Part shown: in pieces, positions 35,910 through 43,839 of the stretch
Numbering within the stretch: position 1 is the first letter of the stretch
Layout of the letters: each line of letters opens with the position of its first letter
Assembly (NCBI RefSeq): GCF_004745805.1
Contig: NZ_SRLQ01000023.1
Coordinates: 25,408-89,407 of the forward strand
Source: Mycolicibacterium sp. CH28
GTDB taxonomy: Bacteria > Actinomycetota > Actinomycetes > Mycobacteriales > Mycobacteriaceae
Direction: 5' to 3'
DNA length: 64,000 nucleotides
Made by a program: the position numbers and the translations under genes
The notes under the pieces: model-generated
Database searches by the model: none
Seen by the model: only the letters and a program-made list of their open reading frames with translations
Told to the model about the DNA's origin: nothing

Positions 35910-36725
35910 CACAGCACCGCCTTCGCGCAGTTCAGTGTTCTCCCGGAAGCCGGCGGACTTCAGGCAAACCCCCTGGTCCGGGTGTCAGTCCGGCCGCCGC
36001 CGCTGCGCACCCGTTTGCTCTTCAGCGAATCCTAGGGCCAACCGCGTCCAAGCGGAATGGTTACACGCTAACTCGGGAGGTTTGCTGGCCCGACCAGCGG
36101 CTGAGCCCGGCTGGGCACTGCCCCGTCCGGCCGTCATCGGCGCGGATGGCGCTGAGGTGCCCAAGCGCCAGACCGCAGCATCTTCTGTGCCGGGGGCAGG
36201 TGTCGCTGCCCGGTGACCCCGGAATGAGGCCACGGTTGGTCCGGCTTGTCGACGATCCGCGTCGCCGAGGAAAGGTAAGTCCTTCGCCGCGGACACCGGG
36301 AGTCGGCCGGTGCCGAAATCCGGGTATCTCTTGAGAAGCTCAGCACTGCAACAGTGTTGATGAGCATATCCTCCATCGCTGATTGTCCGAAGTGGCTAGT
36401 CAGGCCGACCCGGGTTCGGGTTGTTTTGACCACCAACATGTCTCGATACCTCTCGAGGCCACGCGGATGAATCGGTGCGCGAAGAGCTCGCTGTGGATCT
36501 CCGGCAGTGGCGCTGTCCCCGCACCCGTGCCTCCTATGTCCAGCGGTAAGCGGTCGATATGACCGGAGTTGGGCGCGTTTGCTTGTGGGGAGAACCAACT
36601 AGTGAGATGATCGCTGTGTCGCCGTGGGATCACCGCCGCGCGAGGCCTTTCTGGAATCGCCCCTAGATAGCCAGGGGTGGGATCGCTGAGATTCAAGGCT
36701 TAACGTTGAATTCAGGGGTGATGTC
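35910..36725. other. 816 bp intergenic region, no supported gene
   Basis: Short open frames exist on both strands but have low third-position GC bias, no good starts and no recognisable domain. The base composition is slightly richer in AT than flanking genes (for example 36340-36450). An imperfect inverted repeat TTCAAGGCTTAACGTTGAA at about 36694-36712 precedes the 91-residue gene and might be a regulator site. No insertion sequence ends or tRNA were seen. Confidence 0.5.
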
Positions 36726-37001
36726 ATGGCCGAGGCTGATATGTCAAGGGTGGGGAACCCTGCCACCGGTGCGCTCAATCATGTTGACGCAGAACGGAAC
36801 TGCGAACTCCCGCATCTTCGATGGGTGTTGGGGCAGGTGATGGCACGGGTCCGGCCTGAGGACTTGTCAGCCGTCGAGATCGCCGCGCTACTCGCTATTC
36901 TGACCCCGGCGCACTCCCGGGTCATCGGCAGACCAGCCGGCCGGCCAGAGCTGCGTGTCGCCAGGGTTCGCGGCGAGCACCCGGCGTCGAATCTCGCTTA
37001 A
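36726..37001 (+). CDS. 91-residue hypothetical protein
   Basis: ATG 36726 with a purine-rich AGGGGTG upstream. The middle reads LRWVLGQVMARVRPEDLSAVEIAALLAILTPAHSRV, a helical leucine-rich segment that I recognise only as a recurring mycobacterial hypothetical. The last 114 bp overlap the convergent XRE gene. The N-terminal part outside the overlap has good codon bias, so I believe it is real, but the exact end is shared coding space. Confidence 0.55.
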   Translation: MAEADMSRVGNPATGALNHVDAERNCELPHLRWVLGQVMARVRPEDLSAVEIAALLAILTPAHSRVIGRPAGRPELRVARVRGEHPASNLA

Positions 37002-37301
37002 CAGTGCGTCGATCGATGCCCGGGTCAGGTCGCCGGTCAGTGTCGTCAACTCCACTACGCCCAGTTCGCTGCTCGACAGGTAGCCCGCGGCGACAAGGGC
37101 CTCGACCGGAGAGCGGGAATATGCCCGTGCGAGGGCGATCACGGCTCTGGCATGTGGGGTATTCGTGCCGCGTTGCCAACGGGAGATGCTGGACTGATCG
37201 ATACCCGTTGCGGCGGCGATGTCTTTCTGCGACGCATTTCCAGTCACTGTCACGACGTACGGCCACCACATCGCATCTGCCACCGGGACAGGGTATTGCA
37301 T
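36888..37301 (-). CDS. XRE-type helix-turn-helix regulator
   Basis: 137 residues from ATG 37301, with GACGAGG five bases upstream. The helix-turn-helix is near residues 20-50: ASQKDIAAATGIDQSSISRWQRG, followed by HARAVIALARAYSRSPVEALVAAGYL, typical of XRE regulators that contact another protein or ligand through the C-terminus. It is divergent from the cholesterol oxidase gene across 125 bp and is a candidate regulator of it. It overlaps the 91-residue gene at its 3' end. Confidence 0.78.
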   Translation of the reverse strand: MQYPVPVADAMWWPYVVTVTGNASQKDIAAATGIDQSSISRWQRGTNTPHARAVIALARAYSRSPVEALVAAGYLSSSELGVVELTTLTGDLTRASIDALLSEIRRRVLAANPGDTQLWPAGWSADDPGVRRGQNSE

Positions 37302-37426
37302 AACCTCGTCAAACTCGACTGTGAGTCTCTTCAAATGAATTTCGCGTTCCGCATTGCGCTTCACGTTGAGCTGATTTCGGCATCTCGCAACGGGGTGGGC
37401 CACGTGCGTGCGCCAAGGAGGTACGC

Positions 37427-39037
37427 ATGACGGTGCTGTCCCGCAGGAGCTTTCTCGGTGCCACAGTTGGGGTTGCGGGGGCTGTCAGTGCGGGAGCTCT
37501 CTGGTTCGAGACGAACCGCACCCAGCGTCGGCACTACCCGGCCATCGTGATCGGCAGCGGCTATGGCGGTGGGGTGTCGGCCTTGCGGCTCGGCCAAGCT
37601 GGCGTCGACACCCTGATCCTGGAAAAGGGCCGATGGTGGAACACCCCCGACCAGGACGGCAAACGATTCTCGAAGATGCTGCCCGCCGACACCCGTGCCG
37701 GCTGGTTCTCCGCCGTCCCACCCAGCCTGGTGTCGTCGTACCGGGGGGTTTCGATCGAGGAAGTGACGAAGCACCTGCCGTCACCCCAGCCGGTCCAGGC
37801 CGGGATCTGTGAGAAGGTTATCCATGGTTCGCACAATGTGTTTCGTGGCGTTGCCGTTGGGGGCGGATCGATGGTCAACGCGGCCATCGCCGCGATCCCG
37901 ACACCGGCTCAAGTACGGGAGGCCTTTCCCGACATCGACTCGTCCCAGTTCCTGGGTACCTACATCGAACGCGCCAAGAACATGCTACGCATCAACTACC
38001 GCGACATGGAGTGGTTCGAACAGACGCCCTTCTTCCAATACGCGCGGGTGGGCCGCCAGTACGCGGCGGCAGCCGGATACCCAGTCGACTACAACGGCAG
38101 TGCATACTCCTTCGACTACATGAAACGCGAAGAGGCAGGGCTTGTTCCACGCTCTGCGCTGGACTTCGAACAGCAGTACGGCAACAACTACGGCCGGTTC
38201 GGCAGCGTTGACCAGACCTACATCGCAGCCGCCTTGCAGACGGGCCACGTCACGTTGCGGCCCCTCACCGAGGTAACCGGGATCCGGCGGGAGCGCTCCG
38301 GTGAGTATGTGGTGTCCACCCGCGAGATCGACCGGTGGGGCAAGGAGGTCAGCCGTGACGAACTCGGCTGCGATCAGCTACATCTCAACGCCGGCGTCTT
38401 GGGCACCACCCATCTGCTTCTGCGCGCCCGCGACACGGGTGCGCTACCTCATCTGAGTGACGAGATCGGCCGCGGATACGGAAACAACGGCGACGTGATG
38501 GTCGCGCACATGCTCAACGAGACCGACCCCGCGGGGACCCAGCAGTCGCTGCTAGGAATGATCAACCTCGACGGCCGTGACGACCCGGAAAACCCGTTCT
38601 ACGCCAGCATCTTCTCGATTCCGTTGGCGGTCGAGACATTCGCGCTGGGCTACTACGTGATGGTCAGGACCGGCGACCGCGCCGAGATCACCTACGACCA
38701 GGCCGCCGACGCCATCCGGATCGGGTGGCCCGACCAATACAGCGACCATCTCGCCGCGAGAGCGCAGGCAGTGTTCGACAACGTGACTCAGGCCAACGGC
38801 GTTGACTATCGCGACGACATCTTCGAGGGAAAGGTATTCGCGCCCAACACGGTTCACCCGATGGGCGGGTGTGTTCGGGGCAAGGCGACTGATGGTTTCG
38901 GACGCGTCAACGGGTACGAGAAGCTCTACGTCAACGATGCCTCGCTGTTGCCCGGCTACCTCGGCTGCAACCCGTTCATGGCCATCACAGCGCTTGCCGA
39001 GCGCAATATCGAAGGCATTTTGCAGGGACGCACCTGA
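37427..39037 (+). CDS. choA: Tat-exported class I cholesterol oxidase (GMC-type, FAD)
   Basis: 536 residues from ATG 37427 with AAGGAGG upstream. A Tat signal (SRRSFLGATVGVAGAVSAGA) precedes the FAD motif IVIGSGYGGGVSALRLGQAG, then GVAVGGGSMVNAAIA. The active-site region near the C-terminus has HPMGGC (the catalytic histidine of the Streptomyces enzyme) and LGCNPFMAITALAERN with the catalytic asparagine. The family oxidises cholesterol and isomerises it to cholest-4-en-3-one, using O2 and making H2O2. Export by Tat with FAD bound places it outside the membrane, upstream of the sterol catabolism genes functionally. Confidence 0.92.
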   Translation: MTVLSRRSFLGATVGVAGAVSAGALWFETNRTQRRHYPAIVIGSGYGGGVSALRLGQAGVDTLILEKGRWWNTPDQDGKRFSKMLPADTRAGWFSAVPPSLVSSYRGVSIEEVTKHLPSPQPVQAGICEKVIHGSHNVFRGVAVGGGSMVNAAIAAIPTPAQVREAFPDIDSSQFLGTYIERAKNMLRINYRDMEWFEQTPFFQYARVGRQYAAAAGYPVDYNGSAYSFDYMKREEAGLVPRSALDFEQQYGNNYGRFGSVDQTYIAAALQTGHVTLRPLTEVTGIRRERSGEYVVSTREIDRWGKEVSRDELGCDQLHLNAGVLGTTHLLLRARDTGALPHLSDEIGRGYGNNGDVMVAHMLNETDPAGTQQSLLGMINLDGRDDPENPFYASIFSIPLAVETFALGYYVMVRTGDRAEITYDQAADAIRIGWPDQYSDHLAARAQAVFDNVTQANGVDYRDDIFEGKVFAPNTVHPMGGCVRGKATDGFGRVNGYEKLYVNDASLLPGYLGCNPFMAITALAERNIEGILQGRT

Positions 39038-39072
39038 CTCGGTGCCGGGGCCGCGCGTCGTGAGCTGAGAGC

Positions 39073-39099
39073 GGGGGCGCCGGCGTAGCCGACGCCCCC
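39073..39099. terminator. Strong bidirectional terminator hairpin
   Basis: Outer arms GGGGGCG (39073-39079) and CGCCCCC (39093-39099) plus inner arms CGGC and GCCG enclose a GTA loop, with a single C-A mismatch between them. It lies between the convergent cholesterol oxidase stop (39037) and the PGRS-like gene stop (39115). This is a GC-rich hairpin with no U-tract, common in mycobacteria. Confidence 0.75.
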
Positions 39100-39114
39100 G
39101 ACTCTAACTATCGG

Positions 39115-41049
39115 TTATGTTCCCGCGCCGTGGGCGCCGGCAGCGCCGGCGTTGCCGCCGGTGCCAGTGCCTCCGGCAGTGCCGGTGGCTCCGGTGGCTC
39201 CGGTGGCTCCGGTGGTGCCGTGCGTACCAGTGCTGCCGTGGGCTCCGGTGGCGCCGGTGCCTCCGGGCGTGCCGGTAGCGCCGGGTCGGCCGAAGATCCC
39301 GCCCGCTCCTGGTGTGCCGGCAGCGGCGCCGTTGCCGCCGGTGCCGCCCGTGCCGCCGGCGGCACCGGTCCCACCCGTGCCGCCTGTGCCGCCCGCACCG
39401 CCGGCACCGCCGGCGCCACCCGGACCGCCGGCCCCGGCGAGGCCGCCGGCACCGCCGACGCCGCCTACCCCGACGCCTCCGCCACCGCTGTTGGAAGCAG
39501 CGCCACCAGCGCCTCCGACGCCGCCGTTTCCGCCGTTGGCGCCGTTTCCGCCGGTTCCGCCGGTGCCGCCGGTGCCACCCGTACCGCCGTTTCCGCCGGC
39601 CTGGCCGGTGCCGCCGGTTCCGCCGGTGCCGCCGGTTCCGCCGTTTCCGGCAGCGCCGCCTGCCCCGAACAACCCGCCGGTACCACCATTACCGCCGGGG
39701 CCTGCGGCGGTGCCGGCTCCGCCTGGACCGCCGACGTTGGTGCCGTCCGCCCCCGGGCCGCCGGCACCGCCGGTTCCGCCGGGCGTTCCGGGCGAGCCGG
39801 CAGCGCCGGTTCCGCCGTTACCGCCGTTACCGCCTACACCGCCGACAGCACCAAGCGGGTTGGTGTTGACGCCGCTGTTGGACGCGGCCCCGCCGGCCCC
39901 GCCGGCCCCGCCGGTGGTAGCGCCGGTTCCGCCGTTGCCGCCGTTGCCGCCGTTACCGCCTATGGCCGTTGCGTCAACGCCAGTGGTCGATGCGACACCG
40001 CCGGCGCCGGCAGCACCGCCGTCGGCACCCGGGGTGCCGTTGCCGCCGTTGGCGCCGGTACCGCCGGTCGCAATGGGCGCCGTGCCCGCCACGGCCCCGC
40101 CCGCGCCGCCGGCGCCGCCGGGGTTGCCATCCGTGCCGGGGGTGCCGTTGCCGCCGGTGACAGTGCCGGTTGCACCGGCGACGCCGACCGTGCCCGGAGC
40201 TCCACTCGGCGTCGGGTTCACACCGTTCGCACCGACCGAGCCGCTCGTGCCCGTTGTCCCCGTCGTACCGTTGAGCGCCGTGCCGGCACCTGTCGTGCCA
40301 GTCGTCCCTGCCGTGCCGTTACCGCCGGCACCGCCGTTGCCACCCGTGCCGAACAGTGCGATCGTCCCGGCGTTGCCGCCATTTCCGCCCGCAGCGCCGG
40401 CACCGCCAGCACCGCCGTTACCACCGCTGCCGAAGAGCGCCAGAAAACCGCCGTTGCCGCCGTTGCCGCCGACTCCGCCTGCGCCGCCGGCCCCGCCGGC
40501 ACCGCCGTTGCCGACCCACGCCAGAAGGCCTGCGTCGCCGCCATTTCCGCCCGCGGCGCCGATTCCGCCGATTCCGCCGGCACCGCCGTTGCCGAACTTC
40601 AACCCGCCGTTGCCTCCGTTGCCGCCGGCCTGACCGTCGGCTCCGGAGCCACCGTTGCCGCCGTAGCCGATCAATAGCCCGGCGTTGCCGCCATTTGCGC
40701 CGGTGCCCGGGGCGCCATTGGTGCCGTTGGAGATGAAGATGTTGACGATCGGGATCTGGCCGGCGAGCCCGATAAGGTCGTACAGCGGCTGGTTCACGCC
40801 CGGGCCCGCGAAGGCGGCGGCCAGAGCGTTCGGGGTGGGCAGGGTCGGGGTGACCACAACCAGGCCCGATCCGATCAGGCTATTGGCGGAACAGCTTGTC
40901 AGCGCCATGATGCAATCGGCGCTCGTCGCCGGTGACAGTGGCGCGGGCAGGGCCGGCGCGGCTTGTGCTGTTCCCGGCGCAAACGCCAAAAGGACTCCCG
41001 CCCCGGCGATTCCAATCCCGGTCGCGAATGGATATACGGATTTCTTCAT
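39115..41049 (-). CDS. PGRS-like glycine-rich repeat protein with Sec signal peptide, no PE domain
   Basis: 644 residues from ATG 41049. Residues 1-30 are a classical Sec signal (YPFATGIGIAGAGVLLAFAPGTAQA, cut before APAL). A short non-repetitive region with two cysteines follows, then SNGTNGAPGTGANGGNAG, which reads like the start of a PGRS domain. About 510 residues of GGxGG and NGG(A/N)G triplets follow, ending in collagen-like GATGATG repeats. No PE domain (no helical PE dipeptide, no YxxxD/E). PGRS tracts are otherwise joined to PE domains and exported by ESX-5. Probably surface-exposed, with calcium-binding possible from GGxGxDxxx-like turns. Confidence 0.85.
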   Translation of the reverse strand: MKKSVYPFATGIGIAGAGVLLAFAPGTAQAAPALPAPLSPATSADCIMALTSCSANSLIGSGLVVVTPTLPTPNALAAAFAGPGVNQPLYDLIGLAGQIPIVNIFISNGTNGAPGTGANGGNAGLLIGYGGNGGSGADGQAGGNGGNGGLKFGNGGAGGIGGIGAAGGNGGDAGLLAWVGNGGAGGAGGAGGVGGNGGNGGFLALFGSGGNGGAGGAGAAGGNGGNAGTIALFGTGGNGGAGGNGTAGTTGTTGAGTALNGTTGTTGTSGSVGANGVNPTPSGAPGTVGVAGATGTVTGGNGTPGTDGNPGGAGGAGGAVAGTAPIATGGTGANGGNGTPGADGGAAGAGGVASTTGVDATAIGGNGGNGGNGGTGATTGGAGGAGGAASNSGVNTNPLGAVGGVGGNGGNGGTGAAGSPGTPGGTGGAGGPGADGTNVGGPGGAGTAAGPGGNGGTGGLFGAGGAAGNGGTGGTGGTGGTGQAGGNGGTGGTGGTGGTGGNGANGGNGGVGGAGGAASNSGGGGVGVGGVGGAGGLAGAGGPGGAGGAGGAGGTGGTGGTGAAGGTGGTGGNGAAAGTPGAGGIFGRPGATGTPGGTGATGAHGSTGTHGTTGATGATGATGTAGGTGTGGNAGAAGAHGAGT

Positions 41050-41297
41050 TTCGTACTCCCAGAATTCTGGCTTTCATGAGCCGCACCAGCGGCTTTGCGG
41101 CTTAGGACGTCACCCGCGCGCATGACCCGTATCGACGAACGTCGGCAGGTCACCCCTTCCTGATTCGAGCACAGATGCATGTGTGTAAACATACTGCTAT
41201 GTGCGACTGCATAGGTTAGAATTTCGGAATCGTTGCCGAAACGCGCAGCGGAGTCGATCCGCCGCTCAACAGCGCGCGGGGAAGGACTCCAGGGGCC

Positions 41298-42512
41298 TTG
41301 GGATCACACTTACCGACGAAACCGCGAGCTGCGAAGCCTCTCCGGGGCGCACTTTCGGCTCCGGATTGGCGCGATGGCCCGCGGAAGTACCTGTGGCTGC
41401 TGGGAGCGATCGTCCCGGCGCTGGTGTTCGGAGCCTGGGTCACCGTCGAGGTGACCGGTTCGGAGGTGTTCTGGTGGTCTGGTCCGATCTTGGCCTTTGT
41501 GGTCATTCCGCTGCTCGACCAACTCGTGGGCCCCGACTCGCAGAACCCTCCCGACCATGCCATCCCGTCGCTGGAGAACGCCCGGTTCTACCGGTGGATC
41601 ACCTACCTGTACCTGCCCAACCAGTACCTGTCTCTGATCTTCGCCTGCTGGTTGTGGAGCGGTGGTGGCTGGCTCACCATGACGCTCGCCGGCAAACTCG
41701 GATTGATGGCCACGGTCGGGATAGTGGGCGGCCTGGCCATCAATACTGCGCACGAGTGGGGGCATAAACGGGCGGTGGCCGAGAAATGGTTGAGCAAGGC
41801 GGCGCTGGCCCAGACCTGCTACGGCCATTTCTTCGTCGAGCACAATCGCGGGCACCATGTCCGGGTCGCCACTGCCGAGGACCCCGCCAGTTCGCGGATG
41901 GGCGAAAGCCTCTACCGCTTCATTCCGCGATCGGTAGCCGGCGGTCTGCGGTCGGCCTGGGGTATCGAAAGCAAGCGATACGCCCGCCTGCACCGGTCGC
42001 GCTGGACGCCCAAGAACGACGTGCTCAACGCCTGGCTGCTGAGCGTTGCCCTGTTCGCCGGGCTGAGTCTGTGGTTCGGCGTCGTGGTGCTGCCCTGGCT
42101 CGTCGGCCAGGCGATCATCGGATTCTGTCTGTTGGAGTCCGTCAACTACCTGGAGCACTACGGACTCCGGCGCCAGAAGCTGCCGGATGGACGCTACGCA
42201 CAGGTGGATCCCTCGCACAGCTGGGACGTGAACACCCTGACCGTCGACCGCTTCCTGTTCCACTTGCAGCGGCATTCCGACCACCACACCCATCCGCTGC
42301 GGCGTTACCAGGCCTTGCGGCACAACGACGCGGCGCCTCAGCTTCCGCGTGGGTACAGCGCCATGCTGCTGCTGGCGATGTGTCCTCCGCTGTGGCGTCG
42401 GGTCATGGATCCGCGGGTGCTCGACCACTACGGCGGCGACATTCGGCTGGCGGCGTTGAGCCCCCGCCACGAGAAGCTCATCCTGCGGCGCTATCCGCCC
42501 CCGAGTTACTGA
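41298..42512 (+). CDS. alkB: AlkB-type membrane non-heme diiron alkane hydroxylase
   Basis: 404 residues from TTG 41298, the best-supported start though not certain. Membrane helices flank the eight-histidine diiron motif set: HEWGHK, EHNRGHH, NYLEHYG and LQRHSDHH, which identifies AlkB and separates it from fatty-acid desaturases. It hydroxylates terminal carbons of medium-chain alkanes, needing rubredoxin and rubredoxin reductase. No rubredoxin follows; the next 100 bp are non-coding and then a minus-strand fragment appears. Confidence 0.92.
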   Translation: MGSHLPTKPRAAKPLRGALSAPDWRDGPRKYLWLLGAIVPALVFGAWVTVEVTGSEVFWWSGPILAFVVIPLLDQLVGPDSQNPPDHAIPSLENARFYRWITYLYLPNQYLSLIFACWLWSGGGWLTMTLAGKLGLMATVGIVGGLAINTAHEWGHKRAVAEKWLSKAALAQTCYGHFFVEHNRGHHVRVATAEDPASSRMGESLYRFIPRSVAGGLRSAWGIESKRYARLHRSRWTPKNDVLNAWLLSVALFAGLSLWFGVVVLPWLVGQAIIGFCLLESVNYLEHYGLRRQKLPDGRYAQVDPSHSWDVNTLTVDRFLFHLQRHSDHHTHPLRRYQALRHNDAAPQLPRGYSAMLLLAMCPPLWRRVMDPRVLDHYGGDIRLAALSPRHEKLILRRYPPPSY

Positions 42513-42617
42513 TGTGTCGCTGGGTGGGGCGCATTTTCGGATGACAAGCAATCGGTCAGTCGACTGTCCTGGGCTCGAAGATGTCTGTTTATGTTCCGGC
42601 ACGGAGCATTTTGTTCT

Positions 42618-42788
42618 CTACTCCGCACCTACGCAGTGGCTTCGGCGGGTGCCGATGTATACGTCGGCGGATTCGAGCCAACGTTTCGTTTGAGCATCGC
42701 GCCGGGCCAGCGCCTGACATGCATTGCCGCAGTAGATCCGCTGGCTGCGTTTGGAGAGTGCTGAACCGCAGTGGTGACACTGCCTCAC
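42618..42788 (-). pseudogene. Truncated zinc-ribbon/HNH-family protein, 56-residue remnant
   Basis: GTG 42788 to TAG 42618 encodes RQCHHCGSALSKRSQRIYC, then GNACQALARRDAQTKRWLES and ADVYIGTRRSHCVGAE. The family I recall continues past this point into an HNH core (IRTYLL...CAICG...DHIDGD), which is absent here. It may therefore be a decayed or 3'-truncated copy, although a short stand-alone zinc ribbon cannot be excluded. It lies just downstream of tRNA-Thr on the same strand. Confidence 0.55.
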
Positions 42789-42848
42789 GAATCAGAACCT
42801 ACGAATTACCACCGACAAGAAATGCCGCCGGATTCGAGTCGGCGGTGG

Positions 42849-42920
42849 AGCCCCCTGTCAGGATTGAACTGACGACCTACGCTTTACAAGAGCGTTGCTC
42901 TACCACTGAGCTAAGGAGGC
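42849..42920 (-). tRNA. tRNA-Thr (anticodon TGT)
   Basis: The minus strand reads GCCTCCTTAGCTCAG from 42920, the anticodon stem-loop CGCTCTTGTAAAGCG with anticodon TGT, and GGTTCAATCC-like T-arm sequence (AGTTCAATC). Acceptor arms GCCTCCT and AGGGGGC pair with one wobble; the discriminator is T and CCA is encoded (to 42846). A tRNA-Thr gene stands before phoP in H37Rv too. Confidence 0.95.
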
Positions 42921-42966
42921 GCGTGGCGGGCCGAGATTGCCCGAACCGCTCAACAGACTACCGAAG

Positions 42967-43710
42967 TCATTGCTCGTCGTCGTCGATGACCAACCGGTCG
43001 ACGCGGACGCGTTCGGAGTTGATCGTTCTGGGCGGGGTGTAGCGCCGCCGGCCCGGCAACGGGATCCGGTCGGCGATGTTGCTCAGCGGGTTGACCACCA
43101 TGCTCAGGGTGGTGACGGCCTCGCGGAGGGTCTCGATGGTTGGAGCCAACGCCTCCAGCCCCGGCGTCAACCTGTTGAGGGTGTCGGCGACGTCGGCCAG
43201 CTGCTCGAGCGGGCCGTTGCGCGCGGTCAACTTGTCGACCAGACCCCCCTCCGCCAGTAACCGGTCGGCCAGCCCGTCCTCGGCCAGCACCCGCTCGATC
43301 AGGCCGTCCTCGTCGAGCAGCTGGTCAACCAGCCCGCCCGGGGCCAGCGCCCGTTCCAGACCGCCGCCCTCCGCCGTGAGCCGGTCGAGTACCCCATCGG
43401 TTGCGGTCAGCCGGTCGACCAGTCCGCCGGGCCGCATCAGCCGGTCCAGTGGGCCGTCGGGCGCCAACGCACGTCCCAGCGGGGCGTCGTCGTCGAGTAA
43501 CTGGGCGATCTTGTTTGCCCGGGTGATGGTGTCCTCCAGGCCGAACATCTGGGCCACCGAGTTCGGTGACGAGGACATTCCCGCATCGCCCAGGCTCCGT
43601 CTGGTGAGGTCAAGGCCCGCCCTGGCGACATCCAAACCGGCCTCGGCCGCGGCCAGGCCCGCTCGCACCGGTGCGGTCGCGATCCCAACCAGGGTTTTCG
43701 CCAGGTCCAT
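42967..43710 (-). CDS. Repetitive amphipathic protein upstream of phoP (Rv0756c-like)
   Basis: 247 residues from ATG 43710. The middle (about residues 75-175) is a tandem array of ten to eleven-residue units ending in a D-R-L or D-x-L core: PGGLVDRLTATDG, VLDRLTAEGG, LVDQLLDEDG, LIERVLAEDG, LADRLLAEGG. The N-terminus is an alanine-rich helix. It is divergent from phoP. Rv0756c occupies this place with a similar length (241 residues as I recall). Function unknown; the coil-like repeats suggest a structural or binding role. Confidence 0.78.
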   Translation of the reverse strand: MDLAKTLVGIATAPVRAGLAAAEAGLDVARAGLDLTRRSLGDAGMSSSPNSVAQMFGLEDTITRANKIAQLLDDDAPLGRALAPDGPLDRLMRPGGLVDRLTATDGVLDRLTAEGGGLERALAPGGLVDQLLDEDGLIERVLAEDGLADRLLAEGGLVDKLTARNGPLEQLADVADTLNRLTPGLEALAPTIETLREAVTTLSMVVNPLSNIADRIPLPGRRRYTPPRTINSERVRVDRLVIDDDEQ

Positions 43711-43777
43711 CGCACAAGTGTAGGAGTGGGGAATTTCGCGACCGGTGGTATCGCTTAAAACAGCACAAAGGAGTAAC

Positions 43778-43795
43778 TCACAGGAAGGCCACAGC
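43778..43795. promoter_or_regulatory. PhoP box upstream of phoP (autoregulation)
   Basis: Two direct repeats, TCACAGG (43778-43784) and CCACAGC (43789-43795), are separated by AAGG. The known PhoP consensus is TCACAGC-N4-TCACAGC in tandem, so 12 of 14 bases match with the right spacing. It lies 45 bp before the phoP ATG and is oriented for phoP. Mycobacterial PhoP binds its own promoter. Confidence 0.8.
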
Positions 43796-43839
43796 TCGCT
43801 TCCAGCTAGATTTCACCAACGTAAGAGGAAATTGTCAGC

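Noticed and set aside
35985..36598. Minus-strand frames in the 35910-36725 gap
   Set aside because: Poor codon bias, no ribosome-binding site and no domain; they overlap each other without agreement.
39130..40677. Long plus-strand frames opposite the PGRS-like gene
   Set aside because: The Gly codons of the minus strand read as Pro/Ala/Arg repeats on the other strand; no start site or domain supports them.
39200..40700. Possible minisatellite or CRISPR from repeated GCCGCCGGCACC words
   Set aside because: The repetition follows codon usage of a PGRS protein (GGN GCN GGN), without spacers.
42581..43042. Plus-strand frame across the tRNA-Thr region
   Set aside because: It runs through the tRNA gene and reads antisense to it and to the zinc-ribbon remnant.
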